From Agromyces sp. H17E-10 (GTDB taxonomy: Bacteria > Actinomycetota > Actinomycetes > Actinomycetales > Microbacteriaceae), in NCBI RefSeq assembly GCF_022919715.1, contig NZ_CP095042.1:930001-994000 (forward strand): DNA of 64,000 nt. The letters run 5' to 3'. The position numbers and the translations under genes were made by a program. The notes below the pieces were generated by a model. That model made no database searches. It saw nothing but the letters and a program-made list of their open reading frames with translations, and was not told the DNA's origin. This document shows positions 1-8,151 of the stretch, in pieces (the stretch's first letter is position 1; each line of letters opens with the position of its first letter).

Positions 1-116
1 CTCGCGTCGGGGGCGAAGCCCGCGAAGTAGCGGGGTCCGTCGGTCGCGGCGAACGCGTCGACGATCGCGTCGGCGGCGGCGAGCACCTCGTCGACGGTCG
101 GTTCACGGGTGGTCAT
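1..116 (-). CDS. NTF2/SnoaL-like protein, N-terminal part only
   Basis: The reading frame starts at an ATG (114-116, minus strand) and runs off the left edge after 38 complete codons. The visible residues, an acidic helix followed by ATDGPRYF and GFAPDA, resemble the first helix of nuclear-transport-factor-2-like (SnoaL/DUF4440) proteins, which are small cone-shaped enzymes or binding proteins. It lies downstream of agmatinase on the same strand, with a palindromic element between them. Function cannot be assigned from so little sequence. Confidence 0.5.
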   Translation of the reverse strand, partial: MTTREPTVDEVLAAADAIVDAFAATDGPRYFAGFAPDA

Positions 117-149
117 GTCGATCTCCTTCGATCGGGTGGGGGTTCGAGG

Positions 150-240
150 GCCGCCACGATCTCGGCGATCGCCACGGAATCGGATGCATGTGCGCGATCC
201 GGTCCGAGATCGTGGCGATCTCCGAGGTCATGGCGGTCGG
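150..240. repeat. Palindromic element containing GCGATCGCC, copy 1
   Basis: Two arms of about 31 bp (153-183 and 204-234) are imperfect inverted copies of each other; both contain CTCGGNGATCGCCACG-type sequence. A second element of the same design lies at 12260-12345. It fills the gap between agmatinase and the NTF2-like gene and could act as a terminator or be a mobile palindrome. Confidence 0.55.
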
Positions 241-249
241 GTCGCCGGG

Positions 250-1206
250 TCAGGCGCGGGGCGCCATCGCGCTGATGAGCTCGTAGGCGACGTGGGATGC
301 CGCGACCGCCGTCAGCTGCGCGTGGTCGTAGGCCGGGGCGACCTCGACGACGTCGGCGCCGACGATGCGCTTGTCGGCGAGGGCGCGGATGATGCGGAGG
401 AGCTCACGGCTCGTGAGCCCGCCCGCCTCGGGGGTGCCCGTGCCGGGCGCGTGCGCCGGGTCGAGCACGTCGATGTCGATCGAGATGTAGAGCGGCTTGT
501 CGCCGATGCGGGCGCGGATGCGCTCGATCGCCGACTCGACGCCCTGCTCCTCGATGTCCTCGCTCGTGACGATCGCGAAGCCGAGTCGTGCGTCGTCGGT
601 CAGGTCCTCGACGCCGTAGAGCGGGCCGCGGGTGCCGACGTGCATGCTCGCGGTGAGGTCGATGAGCCCCTCCTCCGACGCACGGCGGAACGGCGTGCCG
701 TGCGTGATCGGGGCCCCGAAGTAGGTGTCCCACGTGTCGAGGTGGGCATCGAAGTGCAGCACTGCGACGGGGCCGTGCTGCGCCGTGACGGCGCGCAGCA
801 GCGGCAGCGCGATCGTGTGGTCGCCGCCGATGACGACGAGCCGGTCGGCCTGCTCGGCGAGCGAGCGGGCGCCGGCCTCGACGTCGGCGACGGCCTCGGC
901 GATGTCGAACGGGTTGACGGCGATGTCGCCCGCGTCGGCGACCTGCTGCACGGCGAAGGGCAGCACGCCCTGCGCCGGGTTGAACGGTCGCAGCAGGCGC
1001 GACGCCTCGCGCACGTGCGACGGGCCGAATCGCGCGCCGGGGCGGTAGCTCACGCCGCTGTCGAAGGGCACGCCCACGACGGCGATGTCGGCGTGCGGCA
1101 CCTCGTCGAGGCGGGGAAGGCGGGCGAACGTCGCGATGCCCGCGAAGCGCGGGACACGGCTGGCGTCGACGGGACCGATGGGTTCGGGCGAAACATCCGG
1201 TTGCAT
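250..1206 (-). CDS. speB: Agmatinase / ureohydrolase family
   Basis: Hydrolyses agmatine (or a related guanidino compound) to putrescine and urea in the cytoplasm. The 318-residue length is normal for the family. The binuclear manganese site is complete: GGDH at about 127-130, DAHLD at 153-157 and SIDIDVLDP at 242-250. The ATG start is the first in frame and faces a candidate palindromic operator. A divergent XRE-cupin regulator starts 100 bp away, an arrangement typical of polyamine genes under PuuR-like control. Guanidinobutyrase or another ureohydrolase specificity cannot be excluded from sequence. Confidence 0.85.
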   Translation of the reverse strand: MQPDVSPEPIGPVDASRVPRFAGIATFARLPRLDEVPHADIAVVGVPFDSGVSYRPGARFGPSHVREASRLLRPFNPAQGVLPFAVQQVADAGDIAVNPFDIAEAVADVEAGARSLAEQADRLVVIGGDHTIALPLLRAVTAQHGPVAVLHFDAHLDTWDTYFGAPITHGTPFRRASEEGLIDLTASMHVGTRGPLYGVEDLTDDARLGFAIVTSEDIEEQGVESAIERIRARIGDKPLYISIDIDVLDPAHAPGTGTPEAGGLTSRELLRIIRALADKRIVGADVVEVAPAYDHAQLTAVAASHVAYELISAMAPRA

Positions 1207-1249
1207 ATTGCGAAACCTCCGATGTACTGGAGTAAACTTCGGGGCAATG
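1207..1249. promoter_or_regulatory. Candidate operator between agmatinase and its XRE-cupin regulator
   Basis: An imperfect palindrome lies in the divergent gap: CTCC (1217-1220), 8 nt, GGAG (1229-1232), flanked by outer arms ATTGC (1208-1212) and GCAAT (1244-1248). Its position next to the agmatinase start suggests the binding site of the adjacent XRE-cupin protein. This is inference. Confidence 0.35.
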
Positions 1250-1305
1250 CTACGACCGGCCCGCTACGGTGTCAACAGCCCGCCGTCGACCCCGAAGGAG
1301 CCCGC

Positions 1306-1893
1306 ATGCAACGACCGGTCCCGCCGTCGCCGAGCGACTCCCCCATGGCGATCGGCCCTCGCCTGCGCAACGCCCGCACCGCGCAGGGGCTCACCCTCGC
1401 GCAGGTCGCCGCAGCCGCCGGACTCACCAAGGGCTTCCTGAGCCGGCTCGAGCGCGACGAGACGTCGCCGAGCGTCGCGACGCTCGTGCAGCTCTGCCAG
1501 GTGCTCTCGATCTCGGTCGGCTCGCTGTTCGCCGAGCCCGAGATCCAGGTCGTCCAGCTCGCCTCTGCGCCCCGCATCAACCTCGGCGGCACGGGCGTCG
1601 CCGAGCACCTCATCTCGCCGCGCAGCGAGTCACGGGTGCAGATGATCCGCTCGGTCATGGAGCCCGGGGCGTCGGGCGGCGCCGAGCTCTACACGATCTC
1701 GAGCGACGTCGAGGTGCTGCACGTGCTCTCGGGCGCCGTGAGCGTGCGCTTCGTCGACCGCGAGGTGCCGCTCGTCGCGGGCGACTCGATGACCTTCCCC
1801 GGCCGCGAGCCGCACAACTGGCGCGCCGACGACGAACTCGGCGCCGAGGTCGTCTGGGTGATCGTGCCCGCGTCGTGGAGCGGCTCGAGCTGA
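1306..1893 (+). CDS. XRE-family regulator with C-terminal cupin domain
   Basis: A 195-residue protein with a Cro/CI helix-turn-helix (about residues 15-65; core LTLAQVAAAAGLTKGFLSRLE) and a C-terminal cupin-2 barrel (about 115-190) that probably binds a small effector. The start at ATG 1306 is chosen because GAAGGAG lies 6 nt upstream; the longer open frame upstream is antisense to agmatinase. This architecture (PuuR/SutR-like) usually controls amino-acid or polyamine genes, and the divergent agmatinase is the natural target. A dispersed GGTCGAG repeat begins 8 nt after its stop codon. Confidence 0.85.
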   Translation: MQRPVPPSPSDSPMAIGPRLRNARTAQGLTLAQVAAAAGLTKGFLSRLERDETSPSVATLVQLCQVLSISVGSLFAEPEIQVVQLASAPRINLGGTGVAEHLISPRSESRVQMIRSVMEPGASGGAELYTISSDVEVLHVLSGAVSVRFVDREVPLVAGDSMTFPGREPHNWRADDELGAEVVWVIVPASWSGSS

Positions 1894-1900
1894 ACCGGTC

Positions 1901-1975
1901 GGTCGAGTAGCGACGAAGGAGCGTTTCGAGACCACCCGCCGCGGCCTCGATACGGGGCTGCGCGCCTACTCGACC
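1901..1975. repeat. Dispersed GGTCGAG...TCGAGACC repeat, inverted pair
   Basis: Arm 1 (1901-1933) begins GGTCGAGTAGCGACGAAGG and ends TTTCGAGACC; arm 2 (1946-1975) is its inverted partner ending CTACTCGACC. The pair forms a long hairpin between two convergent genes. Arm 2 provides the last codons and the TAG stop of the PLDc_N gene at 1966-2340. Other copies are listed at 27376, 30978, 39118, 41683, 41844, 42946, 43951 and 63873. Confidence 0.85.
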
Positions 1976-2340
1976 TGCGAGCCCCCGCCGAGCTCGCGCT
2001 TGCGCTGCTCGAGCTCGGCGCGCTTCTGGTAGTACTCGATCTCGCGGTCGAGGTCGGCGATCTGCTCCTCGGTCGAGCGGGTGTCGCGCGGCATCGGCGG
2101 CACGTACGGCTCCTCGGGCGCGCGGCCCGCGGGCGTGAATCCGCCGAGGCCCCGGCCGCTCGACGAGTACTCGCGGCCGAGCGTGAACCAGAGCACCGTG
2201 CCGATGAGCGGCAGGAAGATCACGAGCAGGATCCACCCGAACTTCGGCAGGTGCTTGACCTGCGACTCGTCGCGCATGATGAGATCGACGAGGGCGTAGA
2301 CCATGCCCGCGAGGACCACGAGCGAGAAGACCATCGGCAT
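1966..2340 (-). CDS. PLDc_N-domain membrane protein
   Basis: A 124-residue protein with two transmembrane helices (about residues 3-22 and 34-54) joined by a short loop. The tryptophan- and proline-bearing second helix (WILLVIFLPLIGTVLWF) is typical of the phospholipase-D nuclease N-terminal (PLDc_N) family. A cytoplasmic tail ends in a charged coiled coil (about 88-115). Its function is unknown; full-length relatives are cardiolipin synthases, but the catalytic domains are absent here. The final residues (QVE, stop TAG) are encoded by the dispersed repeat, so the C-terminus was probably reset by repeat insertion. Confidence 0.75.
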   Translation of the reverse strand: MPMVFSLVVLAGMVYALVDLIMRDESQVKHLPKFGWILLVIFLPLIGTVLWFTLGREYSSSGRGLGGFTPAGRAPEEPYVPPMPRDTRSTEEQIADLDREIEYYQKRAELEQRKRELGGGSQVE

Positions 2341-2420
2341 GGCCGCCAGCCTAGGGCGACGGCGACCGCGAGGTCGAGCCCGCGCGAGCGGCGCGCGACG
2401 CCTTCACGTGTGCCCCGCGA

Positions 2421-3023
2421 TCACCGCGCTTCGCGCAGGTGCACGCGTTCACCCTGCGCGCTCAGGAGGTTGAGGATCTCGGCCGGCTCGAGCGACGCGC
2501 TCGCCGTGCCGTGCGGCATCCGCGTGTCGAACTCGGCGGCCTCGCCGGGCTCGAGCACGAGCTCCTCGTCGCCGAGCGCGAGGCGCACGCGACCGCTGAG
2601 CACGTAGATCCAGTCGTAGCCCTCGTGCGCGCGCTGCTCGACCGGCGCCTCGGGCGGATGCCCCGGCAGCACCATCTTGTAGGCGTGCAGGTCGGGGTTG
2701 CTGCGGGTGAGCGGGATGATCGCCTTGCCGCCGCGGTAGAAGGGCTTCGGGTGCACGCGGGGGTCGGCGATCTGCGGTGCGCCGACGAGGTCGTCGAGGC
2801 TCGCCCGGTAGACCGCGGCGAGCCGGATCAGCAGATCGAGCGTCGGTCGGCGGCCACCCGACTCGAGGCGCGAGAGCGTGCTCGTCGAGATGCCGGTCTC
2901 CTCCGAGAGCTCGGCGAGGGTGAGGCCACGACGGGTGCGGAGCGCGCGCAGCCGCGCGGCGACGCCGTCGAGCATGCGGTCGATGGGCGGATCGGAGGGC
3001 GATTCGGCGGGGTCGGCGGCCAC
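2421..3023 (-). CDS. XRE-family regulator with cupin domain (second copy)
   Basis: A 200-residue protein with a helix-turn-helix at about residues 20-75 (core LTLAELSEETGISTSTLSRLE) and a cupin-2 domain at about 105-190 (EGYDWIYVLSG, EPGEAAEFDTRMPH). Its start is divergent from the flavoprotein gene at 3091, and two small inverted repeats occupy the gap. This regulator/flavoenzyme pair is a common actinobacterial arrangement in which the regulator controls the neighbouring oxidoreductase. It is only moderately similar to the regulator at 1306, so it is a paralogue rather than a recent duplicate. Confidence 0.85.
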   Translation of the reverse strand: MAADPAESPSDPPIDRMLDGVAARLRALRTRRGLTLAELSEETGISTSTLSRLESGGRRPTLDLLIRLAAVYRASLDDLVGAPQIADPRVHPKPFYRGGKAIIPLTRSNPDLHAYKMVLPGHPPEAPVEQRAHEGYDWIYVLSGRVRLALGDEELVLEPGEAAEFDTRMPHGTASASLEPAEILNLLSAQGERVHLREAR

Positions 3024-3032
3024 GGGACATCC

Positions 3033-3059
3033 TTTGCTGTTCCGGCAAACTCACTTGCC
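3033..3059. promoter_or_regulatory. Two overlapping inverted repeats, probable operator
   Basis: TTTGC-N7-GCAAA (3033-3049) overlaps GGCAA-N6-TTGCC (3044-3059) in the 67-bp gap between the XRE-cupin gene and the divergent flavoprotein gene. The position fits an autoregulatory operator controlling both genes. Confidence 0.5.
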
Positions 3060-3090
3060 ATTTCATACTGCCACGGCCGACGATCGGATC

Positions 3091-4056
3091 ATGCAGCAGA
3101 ACTCGTGGGACGTCATCATCGTCGGCGGCGGCAGCGCCGGGCTCAGCGCGGCCCTCATGCTGGGCCGGTCGCGCCGCAGCGTGCTCGTGCTCGACGAGGG
3201 CGCTCCCCGCAACCGCTTCGCCGGCCACATGCACGGCGTGCTCGGCCGGGATCACACGTCGCCGCTCGACCTGCTCGCCGACGGCCGCGCCGAGTTGGGC
3301 CGCTACGAGAACGTGACGATCCGCACGGGCGTCGCGATCGGCGCGCGCGCCGAGCCCGAAGGGCCCGCCGGCTTCGAACTCGAGCTCGCCGATGGCGCGC
3401 GCCGGCGCACCCGACGGCTGCTCGTCGCGAGCGGCCTGCGTGACGCGCTGCCATCCGTCCCCGGTCTCGCCGAGCAGTGGGGACGCGGTGCGTTCCTCTG
3501 CCCGTACTGCGACGGCTGGGAGGTGCGCGACCGCCGCATCGCGGTCATCGCCACCTCGGCGGCGCAGGTGCACCAGGCGCAGCTCATGCGGCAGTTGTCG
3601 ACCGACGTCACCGTCTTCGCGCACGATGCCGGCCTCCCGGTCGACGCCCGCGACGGCCTCGTGGCACGCGGGGTGGTCGTCGAGGAGCGCCCCGTGGCCG
3701 CGGTCGTCGCCGACGAGCGGGGGTCGCTCCGCGGCATCCGGCTCGTCGACGGCACCGAGATCGCGGCCGACGCGATCTTCGTCGGCCCCGCACCCGAGCC
3801 GAACGACCCGGTGCTGCGCCGGCTGGGCGCCGAGCGCGCCCCGCACCCCATGGGCGGCGAGTTCGTCGTGGTCGACGCGATGGGGCGCACGAGCGTGCCG
3901 GGCGTGTGGGCGGCGGGCAACGTGACCGATCCCCGGTCGTCGGTGCCGTTCGCGATGGCCGCGGGCAGCATGGCCGGCGCGGCGATCAATGCCGACCTCG
4001 TCGAGGAGGAGGTCCGGGCCGTCGTCGCGCGCCGAGCGCCTGCCGCCGGCAGCTGA
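3091..4056 (+). CDS. NAD(P)/FAD-dependent dithiol oxidoreductase, thioredoxin-reductase-like
   Basis: A 321-residue cytoplasmic flavoprotein. The FAD site GGGSAG is at about residues 11-16, a redox CPYC motif with following DGWE is near 136-139, and a C-terminal FAD-binding segment contains GVWAAGNV. Classical thioredoxin reductase has CATC; CPYC followed by DGWE is typical of the dithiol-oxidase branch (the GliT/HlmI-like group) and of uncharacterised actinobacterial homologues. The usual GxGxxG NADPH motif of the second Rossmann domain is degenerate (IAVIATSAAQVHQA), so NADPH use is uncertain. Start ATG 3091. Confidence 0.8.
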   Translation: MQQNSWDVIIVGGGSAGLSAALMLGRSRRSVLVLDEGAPRNRFAGHMHGVLGRDHTSPLDLLADGRAELGRYENVTIRTGVAIGARAEPEGPAGFELELADGARRRTRRLLVASGLRDALPSVPGLAEQWGRGAFLCPYCDGWEVRDRRIAVIATSAAQVHQAQLMRQLSTDVTVFAHDAGLPVDARDGLVARGVVVEERPVAAVVADERGSLRGIRLVDGTEIAADAIFVGPAPEPNDPVLRRLGAERAPHPMGGEFVVVDAMGRTSVPGVWAAGNVTDPRSSVPFAMAAGSMAGAAINADLVEEEVRAVVARRAPAAGS

Positions 4057-4127
4057 CCGCCGCAGGGCGGGTGACTCGTCGCGACATCCACGGCCGCCGT
4101 TCACCTTCGACCATTTAGGCTGAGGTG

Positions 4128-4832
4128 ATGCTGGTCATCAGCTACAACCTGCGCAAGCACCGCGCCATCTCCGAGCTCGCGGCGCTCGATGAGCGCTACT
4201 CACCCGAGGTGCTCTGCCTGCAGGAGGTCGACACGTCGAACCTTGCCGAGCGGGTCGGCCGGCTGCGCCTCGCGCACTCGACGACGGGCAACCGGCTCGG
4301 CCTCGCGATGTACTACCGCGACGATCGGTTCGAGCCCCGCGACATCCGCGCCTTCGCGCTCAAGAAGTCGCTGCACGACCGCATCCTCCGGCCCGCCCAC
4401 GAGCGGCTGCTCGGCGCCCGGCTCACCGACCTCGAGCACGGCCGCGACGTGATCGTCGCGTCGTTCCACGCGGCGCCGCTCACGGCCCTCAACTCGTTGC
4501 GACGGCACCAGATCCGCTCGGCGCTCGGCGCGCTGCAGCTCATGGGGCCGCACCTGCCGACGCTCATGGTCGGCGACTACAACTACCCCGTGTTCAAGGA
4601 CAATCTGGCCGAGAAGGTGCGCGATGCGGGCTACGAGCTCACGCTGAGCGACAGTCGCACCTACACGCGGTACAAGTACTTCCGCGGGCACTTCGACTTC
4701 GCGACGTCGGCCGACTTCGAGATCCGTCGCGTCGAGACGCTGCCCCGCGGGTCGAGCGACCACCTGCCGATCCTCGTCGACGCGCAGTACGTCGGCCTGC
4801 ACGCCGACGACGAGATCGACGTCGTCATCTGA
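4128..4832 (+). CDS. Endonuclease/exonuclease/phosphatase-fold protein
   Basis: A 234-residue protein of the EEP superfamily of metal-dependent phosphodiesterases (DNase I, exonuclease III, inositol phosphatases). Visible motifs in order are SYNLR at the N-terminus, the metal ligand in LQEVD (about 30-34), VGDYNYP (about 147-153) and the catalytic C-terminal SDHLPIL (about 209-215). A GTG immediately precedes the ATG; the ATG at 4128 is preferred. No signal peptide, so it acts in the cytoplasm. The substrate cannot be deduced. Confidence 0.8.
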   Translation: MLVISYNLRKHRAISELAALDERYSPEVLCLQEVDTSNLAERVGRLRLAHSTTGNRLGLAMYYRDDRFEPRDIRAFALKKSLHDRILRPAHERLLGARLTDLEHGRDVIVASFHAAPLTALNSLRRHQIRSALGALQLMGPHLPTLMVGDYNYPVFKDNLAEKVRDAGYELTLSDSRTYTRYKYFRGHFDFATSADFEIRRVETLPRGSSDHLPILVDAQYVGLHADDEIDVVI

Positions 4833-4880
4833 TCAGGCGGACTCCGCGGGGCCGTTCGTCGCCGCTGTCACACCCGGGGC

Positions 4881-5297
4881 TCAGCGCCCGATCAGGGCGT
4901 TGAGCCAGCCCGGTCCCGCGACGCGCACACCCGGGTCGAGCCGGGCGCGCAGCCCGCGATCCGCGGTCACCACCAGGGTCGAACCGGATGCTCCGCCGAC
5001 GGCGACGTTCGCGATCTCCACGATCGCGGCGTCGCCGTCGGCCGTCGCGCGCACGAGCTCGATGCCGGCGGGCGCCTCGGCCGATCGGGCGGCACCCTCG
5101 ACCACGGCGACGACCGCGTCGACGCGAACGGGTTCGTCCGCCGCTTCGCCATGGGGCAGCTCGACCGTGCGTCCGAGAAGCTGCGGCAGTTCGCCGAGCA
5201 GACGCGTCGCGGCCCTCGCCCGGTCGCGCCACCAGCCGTCGGGCTTCGACCCCATCACGTTCGCGACGTCGACGATGAGCCGGACTCCTACCGTCAT
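4881..5297 (-). CDS. NYN/PIN-like domain protein
   Basis: A 138-residue protein. It opens with a beta strand ending in an acidic residue and asparagine (LIVDVANVMG), has DAVVAVVEG and DGDAAIVEIA in the middle and closes with the strand LVVTADRGLRAR. Such spaced acidic residues on Rossmann-like strands are typical of the PIN/NYN nuclease fold (YacP-like). The start is placed at the ATG at 5295-5297 because the upstream extension is low-complexity antisense. It is convergent with the EEP gene and divergent from the oxidase at 5338. An RNA-processing role is inference. Confidence 0.6.
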   Translation of the reverse strand: MTVGVRLIVDVANVMGSKPDGWWRDRARAATRLLGELPQLLGRTVELPHGEAADEPVRVDAVVAVVEGAARSAEAPAGIELVRATADGDAAIVEIANVAVGGASGSTLVVTADRGLRARLDPGVRVAGPGWLNALIGR

Positions 5298-5337
5298 GCG
5301 GACATTCTCCACCAGCGCGGCGGGCGAGGATGGAACC

Positions 5338-6540
5338 ATGCAGATCATCGTCATCGGCGCCGGCGCCTGGGGGCTTCCGACCGCGGCCGAGCTCGCCGAA
5401 CGCGGCCACCGCGTCACCCTCGTCGACCGCTACGGCCCCGGCAACGCGCTCTCGTCGTCGCACGGCCCGACCCGCATCTGGCGGCTCGCCGACCCCGACC
5501 CGGCGAAGATCGCGATGACCCGACAGAGCCTCGAGGCGATGGAGCGGCTGTCGTCGATCGCGGGCGAACCGGTGTTCCTGCGCCGCGGGCTCGTCTGGCG
5601 CGACGACCGTGCCTCGCTCGACCGCTTCGAGTGGACGCTCGCGATGGAGGGCATCCCCCACCTGCGGCTCGGCGCCGACCGGGTCGCCACCCGCTTCCCG
5701 GGCCTCGTACCCGACGGGCGCGGCGCCATCTACACCTCGGAGGCGGGTCCCGTGCTCGCCGAGGTCTCGCTGCGCGCGCAGCTGCGACGGTTCGAGCAGG
5801 CGGGCGGCGAACTGCGCATCGGGCACGTCGTCGACCTCGAGACGGATGCGACGGGCACCGGGTCGGGCGGCGGGGGCGCACGGGTCCACCTCGAGGGCGG
5901 TGAGGTGCTCGAGGCCGACGCCCTCGTGATCGCCGCCGGCCCCGGGGCATCCACCCTGCTCGGTCACCTGGGGCTCTCGGTGCCGCTGCGTCCGCACCTC
6001 GAGCAGGTCGTGCACGTCGCCGACCCGGCACGCCCGTTCGACGACCTGCCCGACCTCATCGACATCGCGAGCGGCGAGCGACCCACGCTCTACGCGATGA
6101 CGACGCCCCGAGTCGGCTACAAGCTCGGCCTCGACGCGCCGCTGCGCGACGTCGCGTGGGGCGTCGACGACGACCGCACGCCCGACGAATCGCGCACCGC
6201 GATGCTGCTCGACTACGCCCGATCGACCCTCGGCATGACGGGCGCGACCGTGGTCGACGCCAAGGTGTGCAGCTGGACCGACTCCCCCGACGGCCGCTTC
6301 GTGATCGGCACGCCGCTGCCGGGCGTGACGGTCGCGTGCGGCGACTCGGGCGAGGGCTTCAAGTTCTCGGCGCTCATGGGCCTCGTGCTCGCCGACCTCG
6401 CCGAGGGCGCGGCGCCGCGGGTCGACCTCGCACCATTCGCGTTCGACCGGTTCGACGCGGTCGACCCCGAGGCCGCTGCCGCGACCGCCGCAGCGCTCGA
6501 ATCGCCCACCGCGCTCGGCGGCGCGCCCGAGGCATCCTGA
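5338..6540 (+). CDS. FAD-dependent oxidoreductase, DAO/monomeric sarcosine oxidase type
   Basis: A 400-residue flavoenzyme that probably oxidises the N-methyl or amine group of an amino acid. It has the Rossmann FAD motif GAGAWG at residues 7-12, the RIWRLA segment near 46 that resembles the substrate/FAD loop of monomeric sarcosine oxidase and N-methyltryptophan oxidase, and a C-terminal GDSGEGFKFS motif near 338-347 (the covalent-flavin region of the family, here without the usual cysteine at that point). A GAGGA ribosome site lies 7 nt before the ATG. Its neighbours, an APC permease and an amidase, support a role in nitrogen-compound catabolism. Confidence 0.8.
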   Translation: MQIIVIGAGAWGLPTAAELAERGHRVTLVDRYGPGNALSSSHGPTRIWRLADPDPAKIAMTRQSLEAMERLSSIAGEPVFLRRGLVWRDDRASLDRFEWTLAMEGIPHLRLGADRVATRFPGLVPDGRGAIYTSEAGPVLAEVSLRAQLRRFEQAGGELRIGHVVDLETDATGTGSGGGGARVHLEGGEVLEADALVIAAGPGASTLLGHLGLSVPLRPHLEQVVHVADPARPFDDLPDLIDIASGERPTLYAMTTPRVGYKLGLDAPLRDVAWGVDDDRTPDESRTAMLLDYARSTLGMTGATVVDAKVCSWTDSPDGRFVIGTPLPGVTVACGDSGEGFKFSALMGLVLADLAEGAAPRVDLAPFAFDRFDAVDPEAAAATAAALESPTALGGAPEAS

Positions 6541-6565
6541 TCGGGGCCCGGCCGCGCCGCGGCAG

Positions 6566-8056
6566 TCAGGCGCCGACGGATGCCGCGGCCGCGGGCTCAT
6601 CCGCGATCGAGGACGGGGCATGCCCGGGCCTGGTGGCGCCGAAAACGGCCGCGACGACGAGCGTCGACATGAGCGCCCAGTTCACCCAGTCGTCGCGCCC
6701 GGTCAGCAGGTCGAGGTTCGTGAGCATGAGGGCGAGGCCCGCCGCGAGGCCGAGCACGCCGAGCAGGGGCGCGATCACCACGCGGAACACCCCGTGCCCG
6801 CGGCGATCACGGCTGAAGAAGCGCACGACGCTGACCATGCAGAGCAGCTGCAGCGCGACGACGCCGATGATGCCGACGCCGTTCGTCCAGAGCAGCAGCT
6901 GCAGGTAGGGGTCCCCGCGCAGTCCGATCGTGATCGCGATGAGCAGCACCGACACGATCGTCGTCACGAGGCTCGCGAGCACCGGCGAGTGGAACCGCGG
7001 GTGCGTGCGCGTGAGCTTCGCGGGCAGCACGCCGTCGCGGCCGAGGGCGAAGAGGTACCGGCTGGTCGCGTTGTGGAACGCGATCGTCGCCGCGAGGATG
7101 CTCGTCACGATGAGGAGCCCCATCACCGTCGACGCCCACGCCCCGAGGTACGACTCGGCGAGCATGAAGTACAGCCCCTGGAACGCGTCCGACAGCGAGA
7201 ACTCGGTGAGCCCGTCGACGCCGAGCGCCGCGACCGCGACCCACGCGATGAAGCCGTAGAACAGGGCGAGGAACCCGACTGCGAGGTACGTCGCCCGCGG
7301 CACGGTGCGCTCGGCATCGCGCGCCTCCTCGGCGTAGATCGCCGTGCCCTCGAAGCCGATGAACGCGCCGAGTGCGAGCACGAACATGCCGCCCGAGGCG
7401 AGGTTGAACACGTTGCCGGGCGCGAACGGCTCGACCGTGAAGTTCGTCGTGCCCTCGGTCGCGAGCACGGCGATCGCGAGCACCACGAGGATGAGCACCT
7501 CGAGGATCATGAGCACCGCGAGCACGCGCGCGCCGATGTCGATCTGCCGGTAGCCGAGCAGGGCGACGATCGCGACACCCGCGAGCGCGTACACCGACCA
7601 GTGCACGTCGAGTCCGAGCATCGGGTTGAACGTCTCGGCGGCGTAGAAGCCGAGGAACCCGTAGAAGCCCGCGCAGATGAGCGCGTACGACAGCAGGGCC
7701 ACGAGGGCCGCGGCCCCGCCGGTGCGCCGACCGAGGCCGCGCCCGATGAAGGCGTAGAACGCGCCCGCGTTGCGCACGTGGCGGGCGAACGCCGTGAACC
7801 CGGCGGCGCAGAGGATGTACACGATGCCGCTGAACACGTACGCCCCCGGAGCACCGATGCCGCCGAGGCGGAAGGCGAGCGGCGCCGCACCGGCCATGAC
7901 GGCGAGCGGGGCTGCCGCGGCGACCACGAAGAAGAAGATGTCGAAGGTGCCGAGCCTGCCGCGGGCGAGCGACCCGCCGGCGACGGCGCCTGGCGGGATG
8001 GTCGCGGGGGCGGGGGCGGTCGTGACGCCGGGCGCCGGGTCGGGGGATGTGGTCAT
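6566..8056 (-). CDS. APC-family amino acid/polyamine permease
   Basis: A 496-residue inner-membrane transporter with about 12 to 13 hydrophobic helices. The first helix carries the APC-family substrate-site pattern (FFFVVAAAAPLAVMAG), and the sixth region contains GFEGTAIYAEEARDAERTVPRA, the conserved loop after TM6. A proline-rich tail of about 30 residues precedes TM1. It ends close to the flavin oxidase at 5338 (convergent) and starts 95 bp after the end of the amidase gene on the same strand, so the two may share a transcript. The substrate is likely an amino acid or amine, but specificity is not visible. Confidence 0.85.
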   Translation of the reverse strand: MTTSPDPAPGVTTAPAPATIPPGAVAGGSLARGRLGTFDIFFFVVAAAAPLAVMAGAAPLAFRLGGIGAPGAYVFSGIVYILCAAGFTAFARHVRNAGAFYAFIGRGLGRRTGGAAALVALLSYALICAGFYGFLGFYAAETFNPMLGLDVHWSVYALAGVAIVALLGYRQIDIGARVLAVLMILEVLILVVLAIAVLATEGTTNFTVEPFAPGNVFNLASGGMFVLALGAFIGFEGTAIYAEEARDAERTVPRATYLAVGFLALFYGFIAWVAVAALGVDGLTEFSLSDAFQGLYFMLAESYLGAWASTVMGLLIVTSILAATIAFHNATSRYLFALGRDGVLPAKLTRTHPRFHSPVLASLVTTIVSVLLIAITIGLRGDPYLQLLLWTNGVGIIGVVALQLLCMVSVVRFFSRDRRGHGVFRVVIAPLLGVLGLAAGLALMLTNLDLLTGRDDWVNWALMSTLVVAAVFGATRPGHAPSSIADEPAAAASVGA

Positions 8057-8151
8057 GGGTACTCCTGGTCAGCGACGGTGATGACGGGGATGCTGCGTGG
8101 GGTGGTCGATCCGGTGCCGACGCGAACGGCGGCGGCACCGGATCGGGCGGC

